From the NCBI GenBank assembly GCA_002221725.1, contig NJFT01000019.1:1-64000 (forward strand): 64,000 nucleotides of DNA. Reading direction: 5' to 3'. This DNA is from Scedosporium boydii. Its lineage: Eukaryota; Ascomycota; Sordariomycetes; Microascales; Microascaceae. The position numbers and the translations under genes were made by a program. This document shows positions 35,755 to 48,600 of the stretch, piece by piece. The notes below the pieces were generated by a model. It had not been told where the DNA came from and searched no databases. It worked only from the letters and a program-made list of their open reading frames with translations. How positions within the stretch are numbered: the stretch's first letter is position 1; every line of letters starts with the position of its first letter.

Positions 35755-38700
35755 TTGGGAATGACTTGCACCTTTTCGTCTCGCATCTAGACGGATTCAC
35801 CGACCATCTTCCTTTCTTCCTATCCTCTTAACTATCGTATCCTCTCTCTACAAGATACCTCCCTTCTGCTATCGAGAGCGTGAACAATTATGGCGCAAAT
35901 CCAGGTTGCGATGATATCATCCGGTTCTCATTTCTCATTTTCCCGGACATCGGCATGGTCCTCCTCCGAAGGGACTTCTCCCGCTGGAACGAAGGCTTTC
36001 ACGGCGAATTGGCGCGGTCGGTGTTTTCATGACATATTTCGGTTTACTCATTTTTTTTCCCCTGGACCTGGGAGGCATATGGTGTGGTGAGGCGGGATTT
36101 GATGAGAGCTTAAGCAGGATCGCGGCCAAGGCCATGCAACTTCCCTTGTTACTCTCTTCTGATGTATTATATTTGTTTCTCACGATACCTACACTAGAGT
36201 AATTGCAACTCTGATGATTTCCAAGGATACGAGATATTTTATTCGTGAATTCATCTGCGCTTGTCGTATAGGTCGTGCCTCTTGCTTAGCCTTGCTTCCC
36301 CTGAACACCGGCGATTATAATTCGTGAAGAGGATCAGAAACCCTGGCTGAGTATGTATTGTCAACATATTTATGTCGATGCCCCACAAAGTATCATCTGT
36401 ATCCCTCCAGAGACGACGTTACGAGCCCCCTGGCCTTCGGCTTCGTTCTAGCTACCTCGCCACCTCAGACATATGGATGCAAAGCTATCCCGCGGCGTTC
36501 CTTCCAACACCGAGACGCTGTCTACGACTGGTTTCATCCTCACCCACCAATTCCTGGCTTTAAGCTACATATATATGGTGGCAACCCCTTGAATGGGGCG
36601 CGCTGTTTTGTTCTCCTGCAGGCGACTACAAGTGCCAGTCCAAGGTTGGACCAGGATATGGCTCAATCCAAGACGGCCCTGTGTGGGAAATCCCACGAGA
36701 GGTCCAGTATCAGCTCGGGGAGAAAGCGGGACGGCTGGGGAGGATAAATATACAGCTTTTCATTTATTCCAGGTTTTAACGAGCGTAGGCCGGCAAATTT
36801 CTTACTATCTCCAGAAATTCTTTGGGTATCTGCCGTTAGAGTTACCAGCACCATGTCCCTTCAGATCATACCCACCAAAAAATTCGGAAGTCGCCCAAGA
36901 CCTCCGGACGTCCTCCGCATGTTGTCTTGGTGCAGTCCGGAGTCCGGACGATCCCCGACTTTGACGCGGATTCACGTGATTCCGTGACAAGACACGCTGC
37001 TGTGGATGCAGCTAGCAAAAATTTCCACGAACTTGTTTACATTGGTCTTGGCAATGTTTACTTTGAGTCGCGAAATGCAGCTCTTTTCTCCGGGCACGTC
37101 GGACGGGCGCGGGTGGAGAACAAAGGGAAAAAAAAAAGAAGGCTTTTTTTGGCAGACATTTACAATGGTCACGTCTCAACAAGAATTTTAGAATAAGGCT
37201 AGGGGGCCCCAGAGCACGGGCGTTTGATGAGCCTGAATCAAAACGAACCGTTCAAAGCTTTTCGTAACTCCGTTGCATTCGGAAAATGTCATGGAGATTA
37301 TTTGAGGCAGTGAAATGGCTTCATGTGTGGGGGAAGGGAGGAATGAGATGGGAGGGAGCTTTGATACCCGGTTCAATGCGACTTGGGCTTGAACGCTTGA
37401 ACTTGGGAATCAAGACGAAACGGAGACGGAGGATTTCGTTAGCCCCTCACTTTCCGGAGATGGAGGAGGAGCCCCCCTTTCCCCTCTTCCCTCGTGGCCT
37501 CATGGGGACTATGTCACACTATTCTTAGATGCGGAGACTTTTCCTTCTTCTGTTTAATGCTGTTCACAATAAGTATTTCTAAATTGATACATCCGGATCT
37601 GAGTATCAGGTCAGGCGGCAACTCGAAGAGAGCGGTGTGAGATTCCCTAGGACCGTGTTTGAGGAGGTAAACAGAACCAGAGAGCGTCGCGTTGATTTTG
37701 TACATATTTTGTCTTTATTTTTGTTTTCTTTTTTTCTTTGCATCAGACTTGGACTTCCCTGTACACTTCGAGGCACGCCTTCGGCTGGCCCTATCAATCG
37801 CAGCTCTTCCAAGTCGAAGGCTGTGTCTGAGGAGGGAAGAAGAGGGGTAATGGGCAAGCATGACGACTTATTGGGAGCTATCTTTCCACACCAACCTTGT
37901 TCAGTGATAGTTTCGGACTTCCCCGTTTTATGTCCTCCATGTAGGAACTGGGAATTGAGATCGGGGAATGACGTCTGTTTTGAGGTTGATGGCACTCGTC
38001 AAGCCTGTCACTCTAGACCGCAGACCGGAGAGATCTTTTTCGTTAATTAACTTGACCATAGCGAAGAGGCGTGATCAATGGTGGAGTCGTACCAAGACGC
38101 CAGTCGGGAACGGCTATTAACTTTTTCATTTCACCATCACCGCCATCTGTGATCCGTGCTGCCTTATTTCCACATTTTGGAGATAACTGACTTGTAATAC
38201 TTCGTAGGGCTTGGCTCATAATTTGGCGATCAGGCGGTCTAGGCGCGTCGAGAGGCGTCAGAAAGTGCATCGGAAAAGAAGCCTTCCAGAAAAAGCCGCA
38301 TTAATCTGTGATCCTCCGTCTGTTTAGTGTATCTTCAGTGGAAATCAGGAAGCGCCCGTTTCAAACACGCCATATTTGGTCCTTCAGGTGAATGACGAAG
38401 CACGAACCCCATTGAATCCCGAAAAGCGGTTTGGAATCGACAATCGGATGCTCGTAACCCCGGCCATTGAGCCTTGGACTTGATGATATGATTGATATCT
38501 GACAAGGCAGGCTGTGCTGGGCAACCATGATGAAAGGGACAGGAGCCGAGACCAATCACGCTCGGTAGAGGCCTCGGGTTACGCTGGAGCTGGACGGGTC
38601 TCTCAATTCGCAGATCGCTGGTTTGCTGGCGATATTGGGTGAGATGACCATACAGAGTACGACCTGACCCTCATCCTCAGTGTTGGCCTTCCTTTAGTGG

Positions 38701-41700
38701 ATCAGGCAGAGCGGGGGTTCCATGCCATTAAGGTCCGTGGACCGGCACGAAAAAAAGAGTGAACGAGAAAAAGAAGAGAGAGGAATGTGTAGTTGCATTG
38801 AGCAAGATAATCCATGTTACATTTCTCCTAGCGCGTATCGTGTGCACTCTTGTGACCACAGGAATCGTGTGGCTTTGCGTGTCTTAGTGGTATTATTGGC
38901 CTGGACCTGGACTCCAGTTGAGTTAAACCAAGGCATTAATGTCAGCAGAGGCTATCAGGAATTGAATTGGACCCGGAAACAGAAACCGGGACAACTGGAA
39001 CTTGCAATTGACGACTTCGTTTGAGAATGATATTGAAGGGCAAATGTGATGCACTCGCTCTCCCAAGGGCCGGGTCCGTCGAACCGGAATTTGGTTTTCT
39101 TTTTTTATTTTATATTTTATTTTATTTTTCCTTATCTTATGTGCATCGCTTCCTTTTGCTGGATGCGTACCTGAGACCATCTAATGACTGGCGACTGCTA
39201 CGGAGCAAGAATATGTCTCGGGATGAAAAGGATATGACGGCGGCATGAGCCAAGGGTTGGGGCCAAATGATGGACAGTGCGATGAGAACCTCAGAGAATA
39301 GTTCGGGAACTTCATCCTACGTTATATCCCCCAATGTTATGAACCGGAAGCCCACATGTGTGACTCCGAGCCTGGGTAAGCCTCAAGCTCCCCGTTCACC
39401 CATGCTCGAGGATCTCCAGCCAACGAGAGGACCGGTCACAAACGACAATAAACGTCCAAACTAATAGTGCGAAACGACGAGGGATGATCGCCAGCTCTGA
39501 TATCGTCACCGAGGTGCTTCTTTCGACCAAAGATAACACCACCGCAAGTCATCAAAACACGGAGGATGTAACTAAGACGAGAAGCCAAACCAGGGTTAAT
39601 CTGCATAGGCGCTCGCTCACGTAGCTCCAACCAGTAAGAGCTTGATGATCCACGATGGAGCTTCCCAGAACGGGCTAGAGCTCCCCCGATCCATGCTCAA
39701 GGCTCACCTCAGATGCCACGGGAGACCAAACGAAGGGAATTAGCGTCGCTCAAAGACTGCAACTGGATTCAGGCTGTTTCTGGTAGTGATCAGCTCAACA
39801 TTGATTCGTTAGGAATGCAGACCGGGGGGTCTCTTTTTCAGCGCTCCTCAACTGATGGTCCTTTTCCTAATTCAAACCATCCCGTCCCACTCCTGGTCAG
39901 CCTCTGTCTCTGTTTCTGGCTGCCCGCTGCCCGTGTCTTCCGCCCCCTTGCCACTTGCAACGCTGCTTTGGGGAAGAGGAGCGTTGAGGGCGGAACTGTC
40001 AGCCGGAGATGCTTTCGCTAAAGGGAAGTCGAGCTGCAAACGACATCGCCCTGCGTCGCCCGGGATAGGTACTCCGTACTGTCCAGTTCGTGGGCGCCAA
40101 AAAATCTCCAAGCGTAGCAATTTGCCCTGCCAACGATGCAAGGGAGCTTCGGGCTGGCTGCAGTCACTGCAGTGTACACCACATTATGGGTACCAATGGC
40201 ATCCAATACTGTCAGCCATCAATCAAATCAATACTTCGTCCTTCCTAGTGTAGCGTACTACTGTACTTTTACAATATTGCTGCATTACTGGGCGGAGCGG
40301 TGGAGCAGAGGCACCCCGGAGTCCATCCATACATTTGCACCTTCTCACGTTAGCAATGTCAGCGTGCAGCGTACCGTCTCCACTCCATGCCGGGAAGGTG
40401 CAGCAGCTCCATGCTGGTACTTTCTAGTGCCCAGCCAAAATGGCCTGGCGATGGGTGGAGGCTGCCTGTAAAATTCACCGAAAGAATCCATTCAGAATCG
40501 CAGCTGCATTTTTTCTTCCAAGTCTGCAGAATACGGTGCATTACAACACTAGTGGGTAGTGCAAGGGAGTGGCTTAACTATGTAGCCAGCAGTATTACTG
40601 GTTCCCGACACTGCTCGTCACACTACCTTGATGTGCATAGGGATTGAGCTTGTCCTGACACTGCCCCATCCCCAGCGAATGCAAGAATTACACACATTGA
40701 TCGGATGTGCTTTCTACCGTAAGCAGCATGTTTCGTACAGGCTCATGCCGTGACAGGAGGGTCTGTCCCGAGGCTAAACGATTCGCAAGGATTACTGAGT
40801 TTCTTCTTGTTCTTCGTTCCTCTCTTCAGGCGTTTACTTCGTAAGGCTGGGGGATCACAATTTCCAGTTTAGGGCACGAAGTACTGTATAAGCGTCGAAC
40901 ACTATAATTGATACTTGTACTTCAATGTAAGTCGTGGCTCTCGATGTGGTGGAGGCACCAAATCAATTGATCAGTGATGTTTGTGCTGATACGTCATTTG
41001 TGTGCCGCAGCGACCACATTTGGATTGAAGGCACATCTTAATACAGCAATCAATGATTGCTGCCACCGTACCTCTCGCCTGGGTTCATGTTGCATGCGGG
41101 CCAGGGTCCTCTGCTATAATCCATGACGGAAATCGAAGCGACCAAGTGGCCGAATTGCGGACTAATTTATAGATCCCTGGCAGAAAGAAGCAATGAGAAT
41201 TTGCTGCGTGGCTGCTCTATCAAAAAAAGAAAGAAGAAAAAAAATCCAGGATCAACTCGAAGCCAGCTTCATACCGCCTCGGCGTCTCCTCCATCCTAGG
41301 ATGTCTCAGTGGCTTACACAAGTATGAATGTACAGAGTCAAGTATGCCCACAGCCCCCCGCAACAAGCAACAGCTAGCTTTGCTACCCCTGCTAGCGGCT
41401 CTCGGAGGGGAGCATCGATACGTTTTAGCGTCGACAAAAGGAATGTTGACCCTGTGTCTTCTCGACCATGGTTGGTATTCGGGGTGTTTTTGATGAGCTA
41501 ACACTGCATGGTAAAACATTGAATGGGGGCACTTTTCTGTCCGTCGCCCTGGAGTGGATGGACGAAGTACCAAGTGAGTGTCTAGAGTGGGCGATACGCC
41601 GACAAACGCCCACTTCGTCGTAATTTGAAAAAGCTCTTTAGGTGGTCCAGCCTCGACTTCGTACCTCGTCGTCAACGGGTTACTAGTCTATGTAATCTCG

Positions 41701-42999
41701 GTGTTCAGTCGCCCGGCGGTCAAGGCTCCAGCAGTGTCAAGGCGCTTATTACCTCGTAGCCAGGCCAGGAGAGGAGGGGCGGGATTACTCGGCAAAACTG
41801 GATCACCTGTGAGTTTGAAACAAGGCATGGATGATATGAGCATGGCCCGTTACAGTGAGAAGAAGTCGTCAAAGCAACGGGTTACGATCCCGTAGTGAAA
41901 ATGCGACCAAAAAATGTGTGCGCTACGAACTACGATGTACCTTAGTCGTGCCTTGCCCTTAACAAGCAATCGGTGCTGGGCAATAGCCCAGCAACGGCTC
42001 AATGTTCAGCGGCACTAAACGTACCCACCCACTTCCAAGGACAGCGAATGTACTTTTGGCAGTGGTGTATATGCCTGCTCAAACGCTTCGCCTAGGAGCA
42101 TCAATCGATATTGGCAGTAAAGAATCCCGGCCGACATCACATACATTACGAAGTAGAGCTGCGTGAGAAGGTCTAAGCATACGGCTTTTAATTCTTTTAC
42201 ATGAGTCTTGCCCGCGTCTTATGTAGAAGCTCGATAACCCGTCCCGCATCGGTAGAGGGGAGAACGAGTACATCGACCACAAAGCACGAAGTACAATAAG
42301 TCACAAAGCTAGCATTCACTGACACTTGACGAGTACGAAATACTTCCTACACAGCACTAGCAACGCGAGCGTGCGACCGACTCCACCCTTCGCTTATGAC
42401 TGGTCCGTACCTTTTTTAAGCGTGCTTGGACATGCAGATGATGTACCGCTCCGTGATTCGGCACCTGGCGGCCATCTGCAAGTCTACCAAGTACACAACC
42501 TCGTCGTGTTCGAGGTACACCAATGACTACTTTGTACCTGTGAGGATCCTTCGCGCCGCGTCCCAGTCCAGAACCCCCCTCCCCCCCCCCAATCGCTCTG
42601 GCATCCCCACCTCTACCAAAAAATCTCCCGTAGCAACCCATTGGCAACCAGCAACCAAAAGATCTAGTACTCACGCACGATCCGCCAGCGAGAAGCAGTG
42701 GCTCGGCGTCCGTTTGGTTCGTTGGATCTTCGGAAACTGGACCTGTTACCAAGTCTCTGTATTCTGAATGGATGGTTCCTGGATCCAGCTCCAAATCCCC
42801 AAAAAGTTTTCTGAACTTCTATCCTGTTTTAAATAACCCCCTCCACCCACGACCTCATTCACGTTTCCCCCTTCTATCAGTCATCCATTCTCCGGTTCCC
42901 TCAATTCGTCCTTCTGCTCCAATCCTTCTTCGTTTCAACCTCACCCCCCTCACCAGCTTCACTCTCAACGTATATCTGAGAGCGAAGGAGGGTAGAAAC
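35755..42999. other. Gene-poor region between mannosyltransferase and CDC25
   Basis: About 7 kb in which no frame shows a recognisable domain or a clean exon series. GC content is not depressed, so it does not look like an ancient RIP-mutated repeat. I see several copies of the TACTTCGTA/TACGAAGTA motif (38198-38206, 40835-40843, 40876-40884, 41562-41570, 41656-41664, 42147-42155, 42286-42294) and a TTTTA-rich tract near 39100-39128. A frame at 37637-38050 (137 aa) has a short hydrophobic stretch but no other support. Non-coding RNA or fast-evolving genes with several introns cannot be excluded. Confidence 0.5.
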
Positions 43000-43320
43000 G
43001 TGGAAAGTACACGGTAGATACTCAAGCCGATCGACTCGGTCGAAGCCGTCTCCAACACCCCCGAGAGGCCATTCCGCCCACCGCCATCGGCCCCGACACG
43101 AGGCCAACTACGAGCCACGAAATCTCACGACTACCGCCACGACCACGACCACGCCCCGCCCCATTCCATTGTAACGATCTTCTACTGTCTACCAAAATCA
43201 GACTAGCCGTTACTCGAACTTCCTCTTTTCGACTTTGGCATCCTTTTGATCTCGGCTATCCAAACTGCTGAACCCACCCAGGTCTCACATTACAACCCCT
43301 TTCGGAGCAGATAGGAATAG
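43000..43320 (+). promoter_or_regulatory. CDC25 leader, upstream exon (no ATG)
   Basis: About 320 bases before the proposed 5'UTR intron contain no ATG triplet on the plus strand and are rich in CCACGACC-type pyrimidine sequence (for example near 43127-43165). This is expected if it is a scanned 5'UTR exon. The transcription start is unknown. Confidence 0.45.
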
Positions 43321-43497
43321 GTATGTCTTAAGTCAATGCCTAGACCTGCTCCGATGGTGGAGCAATTGGACGACGGTTTCTATCTCCCCTGACCCGGAAC
43401 CAAAGTCAATTGCTTCTTTTCAACTATCGCGCCGTCGACTGGGAGTCTTCTTTCTTTTTCGTGGCCTGGAGCGTACTAACATGGCAAGAATCCACAG
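43321..43497 (+). other. Probable 5'UTR intron of CDC25 (177 nt)
   Basis: Donor GTATGT at 43321-43326 follows GGAATAG. The perfect branch sequence TACTAAC is at 43474-43480, followed after 15 nt by the acceptor AG of CCACAG at 43496-43497. This is a strong fungal intron signature outside any coding frame. ATGs in the unspliced leader (43336, 43353 and 43481) lie inside it and would be removed by splicing. Confidence 0.6.
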
Positions 43498-43733
43498 ACT
43501 CCGAGTCCTTTTAACTGCCCTTTCGCCTCTCGGAAAAATACGAGTAGTCGAGATCGAGCATCTTTTGTTCTCGGCTCCTCTGACCAGCTACTCTTTCATC
43601 GGTGAAGGAAGGAGGAACAGAAACTTCCTTGGCCTTCGACAGCAGGAGTTGGCATTTGTGCTTCTGTTTTTACAGCTCCTACAAACTCAGCCTTGGCGAC
43701 CTTGGTTCACGACAGCATTGCATTAAGGATTTC

Positions 43734-43763
43734 ATGAGATATTTCTCTCGATATCTTTCCTAA
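43734..43763 (+). promoter_or_regulatory. Short upstream ORF in CDC25 leader
   Basis: A 9-codon frame (MRYFSRYLS, stop TAA) that starts at the only ATG in the leader between the proposed 5'UTR intron and the main start. It ends 19 nt before the CDC25 ATG at 43783. A translational brake on CDC25 is plausible; the function is inference. Confidence 0.5.
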
Positions 43764-43782
43764 ATTCTCCCTGGCAGTAACG

Positions 43783-45678
43783 ATGGAGGAATCATCCCCT
43801 TTGGCGGCTATTCACCGCCCAAGATTTGCCCAGCCCTGGGCAAAGAAGGATCTATTCATCAACCTTGGGTCTGGAGCAAGTGGCTTTCATTTTCGAGAGA
43901 AGATTCACAGGCCAGAGTATCTTGGCATTAACAATGTTCGAGGCTCCTCTCCAGCTGCGAGTCTTGCGGCTGACCTGTCCCAGAATTTCCGCCTGGATAG
44001 CGATGCAAGGTAAGGCTCTGGATCCCTGGACTGAATTTCTGGTCGTGAGCTAGTTGCAACTAACAATTCGCTTTTTGTCCAGCCCACGTTTTGCAACTCC
44101 CAGGAGAAACTTGTTCTCCGCTGCTGCCCTGATTGCAGCTGAGGCTCGTGGTAAGCTGAATGACCTCGGTGGCTCGAAAGGTGGAGTTGTGGTGGGCTAA
44201 TAAGTCATTACTTGTAGAATACATCACGACCCCAGAGCTTGCCTCCTCGTCACCCGTAGCAATGGAGGGCATGCTTCAGGACTCTCCTATTCCTAAGTCC
44301 GCGGCTCATTGCTCTGACGAGATGATGTCCCCTACCCCGTTTCCAGATGTTGCCGAAGTCAGCGATGTCAGCGATGTCCAAAATGATGATGATGATGATA
44401 ATGCCAGCCGCGGTATTAATGAAGATTACGATGAAATGATGATGGACTCGCCTGTTCCGGTTTCTCGCAAGTCCTCTCTCGAGGGCCTCAAATTTCCCAA
44501 CTTAGAGTGCGTATCGTATCATTGATTCAGCATCGTCGCCGAAGAGTGCTAACGGTGTTTTACCTAGGCGACGCGCTCCACGCCGGCCTTCGATCACGCG
44601 TCTCAAGGGTTACACGACTTCAACGGTCCAATGCCGCGCTGCTAAGGCCGAACTCCCCTATTTTCGATTTGGAGATGCATCACGACTGAGTCATGTAAGC
44701 TCAGCGTCGTCTCTGACCGAGCCTTATGAGTTCCAGGCCCCGTATGAGAAGCGACCGCAAACGGCCAACAGCTCTGCTCCAGGCGTCCCACCTCACCTTC
44801 GCTGCCGACCGGCTATGCAGCCTTTTGGTAGTGCTAGCCGAAGTGGCTCTCCCATTAATGGACATGCCCGTCGGACCTCAAACCCTTTCCTCCGGTCGCG
44901 CAAGACCATCCGTAGGTCGTTTAGCATGTTTGAGCATCCGGAGGATATCATGAAGCCCAACACCGAAACCACAACTGGCCCGCTTCCTAAGCCGCTCGAG
45001 GCAGTCATGGATATCGAGGAACCTCAAGAACCTCTCCTCCCGCACTTCTCTTCCGATGATCCTGGTGACAGTATTCCACGTATCACCAAGGATACTTTGG
45101 TCGACGTTCTTGATGGCAAGTACAGTGGCCAATATGACCAAAAGCTCATCATCGACTGCCGATTTGAGTACGAGTACGAGGGTGGCCATATTGACGGAGC
45201 TGTAAACTACAATGATAAGGAGCTCCTCGCTGCCCACCTGTTTAACACCCCCATGGACGGTCGAACCCTGATCATCCTCCACTGCGAGTACTCCGCCCAT
45301 CGAGCTCCTCTCATGGCGAGGCACATCCGCTCTCAGGACCGTACCATTAACGCAGAGCATTATCCCAAGCTCACTTACCCCGATGTCTACATTCTCAGCG
45401 GCGGCTACAGCGAGTTTTTCCTTACGCACCAATGCCGATGCTATCCCCAGAACTACGTAGAGATGTCTGATGAAAAGCATCAGAGGACTTGCGAGAGGGA
45501 GCTGGGTCGACTGAAGAAGACCCGCAGGCAGCCAACCCTCGGTCGTGCTAAGACCTTTGCCTTTGAAACGAGTACCGCTAAGAACTGCTCGCCATTTCCC
45601 AAACACCGGAGCGTGGATGATTTTTCACTCGGCTCGCCTAGTGACGGCGCTGCTAGAGGCCGAGTTGTCACGTTGTAA
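43783..45678 (+). CDS. CDC25: M-phase inducer phosphatase CDC25 (nimT-like)
   Basis: Dual-specificity phosphatase that removes the inhibitory Tyr phosphate from Cdk1 and triggers mitosis. Four exons: 43783-44009, 44083-44150, 44218-44506 and 44568-45678, total 1695 nt, 564 aa; every join restores conserved sequence (DSDAS|PRFATPRRNLF, EAR|EYITTPEL, NLE|RRAPRRPS). The N-terminal ~270 residues are disordered with several Ser-Pro sites (DSPIP, SPTPFPD, DSPVPVSRKS) and an acidic Asp run, suiting phospho-regulation. RRSFSMF (about 310) looks like a checkpoint-kinase/14-3-3-type site. The rhodanese-like catalytic domain covers about 366-475: DTLVDVLDGKY, IIDCRFEYEYEGGHI, and the CX5R loop HCEYSAHR with Cys434 and Arg440. 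The C-terminal tail is Lys/Arg-rich. The sequence after exon 4's acceptor needs no further intron. Confidence 0.95.
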
Positions 45679-48600
45679 AAAACGAGTTGACCTATTTTTT
45701 CGACACCGACGATGTCCATCTCCCGGTGGCGCATAACGCTTTATTTCCCCATCACCAGAATCGACGTTCCACATGGCCCCCTTTCTTCCTTCATTCTCAA
45801 CTACACTTTCTCTTCCGAACTTTAGCCCTCTCTCTACATTCGACATTCGACATCCGGATCAACGGCAGCCATGACATACGCTCACGACCGCGATGACATA
45901 CACTTTACCGACACGCCCCTTGTTCACAGCCCTAATAGAGCTCGATGAGGAGCCTGTTTTTCTTTTCTTCTTTTTCGTTGTCATCATCTGATCATAGACG
46001 CATTTGCATGACGGATTTTTGTTCTTTTCGCATCGTCCAAAGCGTGCTTCGAACGGAGACTACTGGATCAGGAATCCGAACAGTATCCCGCGTTCGTGTT
46101 GTTTCGCATTCACACACGTGGCCTCGTCCAGGCCCTTGGTTTCTCCCTTTACTCTTTACCATTTTTTGTCACTCAGCGATTGTCGGTTCTGGGAGTCGTC
46201 ATTGATGCAAGCTTCTTTTGGAGCATACTAAAACGACCTACCCCCGGTTGATATCCACCGGCCTGTTTATACCTCCCGACCCTCGAGCACACCTTTTGTA
46301 CATCAAACCGTGTCGATACCCACGCCTAGCGGCCCCTCGTCGTATTGACGATGGGCCCGAAGCGCGAAGTTGTTTTTACTCTTGTCTACCGAAGTCTTGA
46401 CGGACCGTGTTTGTCTAATAAGCGGTGGATAATGGCAGATGTGCCGAATAGGCTTCCTGTCCAAACTGTTTCTTTTTGGAGGAGGGAAAGATGGAAGATG
46501 TATGGCCCGACCACACCCATCATCAGGAGATGAATAAGTGGTTGTATTTTCGTCCTTCATCCTGCCCAAGAATGACACTGTTCTTTTTTTTTTTCGGTGT
46601 TTATGGCAGGCATCGGTTTTCTTTTTCTTCAAGCCGTCTTCTTTCTTGATTCCCCCTCACAGTTGGTCCATTGCTGTGTACATTAGAACTATTTCTCTAT
46701 CTTTATATGGGATGCTTGATTCCCCATAGTCACCTCGTGTGGCACTCATCTTTGTTTTGTCCATCACAATACAAAAAGTTTCATAACAACTGTTACCTGC
46801 TTGTAGACACAACTGTGAGCTACGTAGTTGATCTCTAGTTATTTCAAATAAAGATTGATCAACACAGATAGGCTTCAATCTTGCATCCCTCGCTTGCATT
46901 ATGATGTGGTGCAGTCACAAGCTGTGACATCCTAGTATCGATGGAGGTAGAAAGTAGAACTGGGGAGTTCATGGGGCCTATTCTCTGCTGGGCTTGGCCA
47001 CTGTCAACAGGATGATGATCTCTTGGCAGGTATAGGCCAAGCCATCAACGATCAATGATTCCCCCCTTGTCACCTAGTATTGCTATTTAATATCGGTGTT
47101 TTTCCCCAGATGGAGCGTAGTCGTCAGGTATCACTGTATCTTCATCTAGGCAATGATTCCACTGCCCAATGAAAAAGTGGCTGATTCGAGAGTCAAACAA
47201 TAAATTTGCTGACCGCCTTTAAGTGGGCAGCTCCTCCATGGCCGATCGTCCCATCTAGACAGGGCTTCTAAAAGCACCAGCCAGGAGAGCCAATGCAGAG
47301 GATGACCCGCGTCTTCAGGACAAACAAGCCAGCAAGCAATCAAAGCCGGCGCCAAAAGGCATCGGGCTAATCGAGACATGAACGCCATTTGTCTCAGTAG
47401 TCCGGATGCTGCTGAGGGAGATCGAGGAGGAAATAATGATCTATTTGAAGTTCTCCTTTGTATGTAGATATCCAATCGTATCAGTGCGGATGTTCCCTCT
47501 ACATTAACGGCAACGGTATCCTGCAGTAATAGTGAAAGACGAATTTTTGAGCTACATCCCTGCGGAATCGAGGTCGGTAACCGGGCATCAGAAGCCTTTC
47601 CATGTCGGGCATCTGTATTCTAGTTCGAGCGAGAGAGCATGGGCAGCCACCTGTCGCCTTCTGAATCGCCAGAACCGGCTAGGACCCTCTCCCATCGATC
47701 ATTTTCAATGGGTCGAAGATTCAAATGCTTGCACCTGCAGACGCTACGGAGCTGCCAACTGCGAGGTTACTCAGCTAACTGGAGGGGTTGGGCTGCAGCT
47801 TACCGTTTGTATAAAGTTGAAGAATTTTTTCCATGGTTTTGATCTGAGTTGATTTTTTCTTCACCCTTTGTTTCCGGGTCTCTCTCTTTTTTTGTCGAGC
47901 ATTGAGCGAACGACGCGGGAAAAGGTGAGAGCGAAGCCAACAGCTCTCGTGGTGGTGCTCGGGTTGGAACTTGGGGGACAAACTCAGACACCCAGTCAGT
48001 CGGGCTCTTTTTTTTGCCAGACCGGACCTTCACCTCCATTTAGTCCATCCACGGCTCGGGTGTGGGCTGGAAACTAGTGTGGTCGGCTGCGAGGTAGGGC
48101 ACGGCAGTGAGATTTTGATGGACAAACCAGTCAACGCGAGCTTGAACCAGCCCAGTCCAGATTCGATACCCTATTTCAATCCCCTCCCCATTTCTTCCTC
48201 ATTTCATCCATTGATCCATCCTTTCTTCCCATCATCATTTTATCTTGTCTCAGCAGAGAGGCCACGTACTTCGTACGTGTCTGGCTGCAATCCGCGTACG
48301 CTCGTGGGTTCTTCAAGTGACTGCGACAGCGGGCTAAGCCTAGCGAGTAGCAGCTGAGCCAGTAAGACCTGGTGAAAAGGTGCTGCCTGGGCGGTGCTGG
48401 CGTGGAAGCTAGCAGAGGCACCAGGCACTTGGCTTGGAGGTGCAGTCAAATCAATATTTGATTGACCCATTTGATCTCGATATTTGGGGATTTTGTCGCC
48501 AAAAATTGCCGAGACGGTCCCGTATAGCGTTGCCTGCAATACGGGGCGGCATCATCAGCCCTTCAAGCAAATGGTAAGGAACATTGAACAACGCGTCACT

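Noticed and set aside
37637..38050. 137-aa frame in the gene-poor region with a hydrophobic stretch
   Set aside because: Only a single short hydrophobic patch, no homology recognised and no promoter or splice context supporting it.
35755..42999. RIP-mutated transposon remnant
   Set aside because: No strong AT-bias and no recognisable transposase or LTR fragment.
44878..45606. 242-aa minus-strand frame
   Set aside because: Antisense to CDC25 exon 4 with the catalytic loop on the plus strand; no recognisable motif.
47146..47475. 109-aa minus-strand frame with a hydrophobic segment
   Set aside because: Short, no conserved motif, no good leader; could be checked by RNA-seq but not supportable here.
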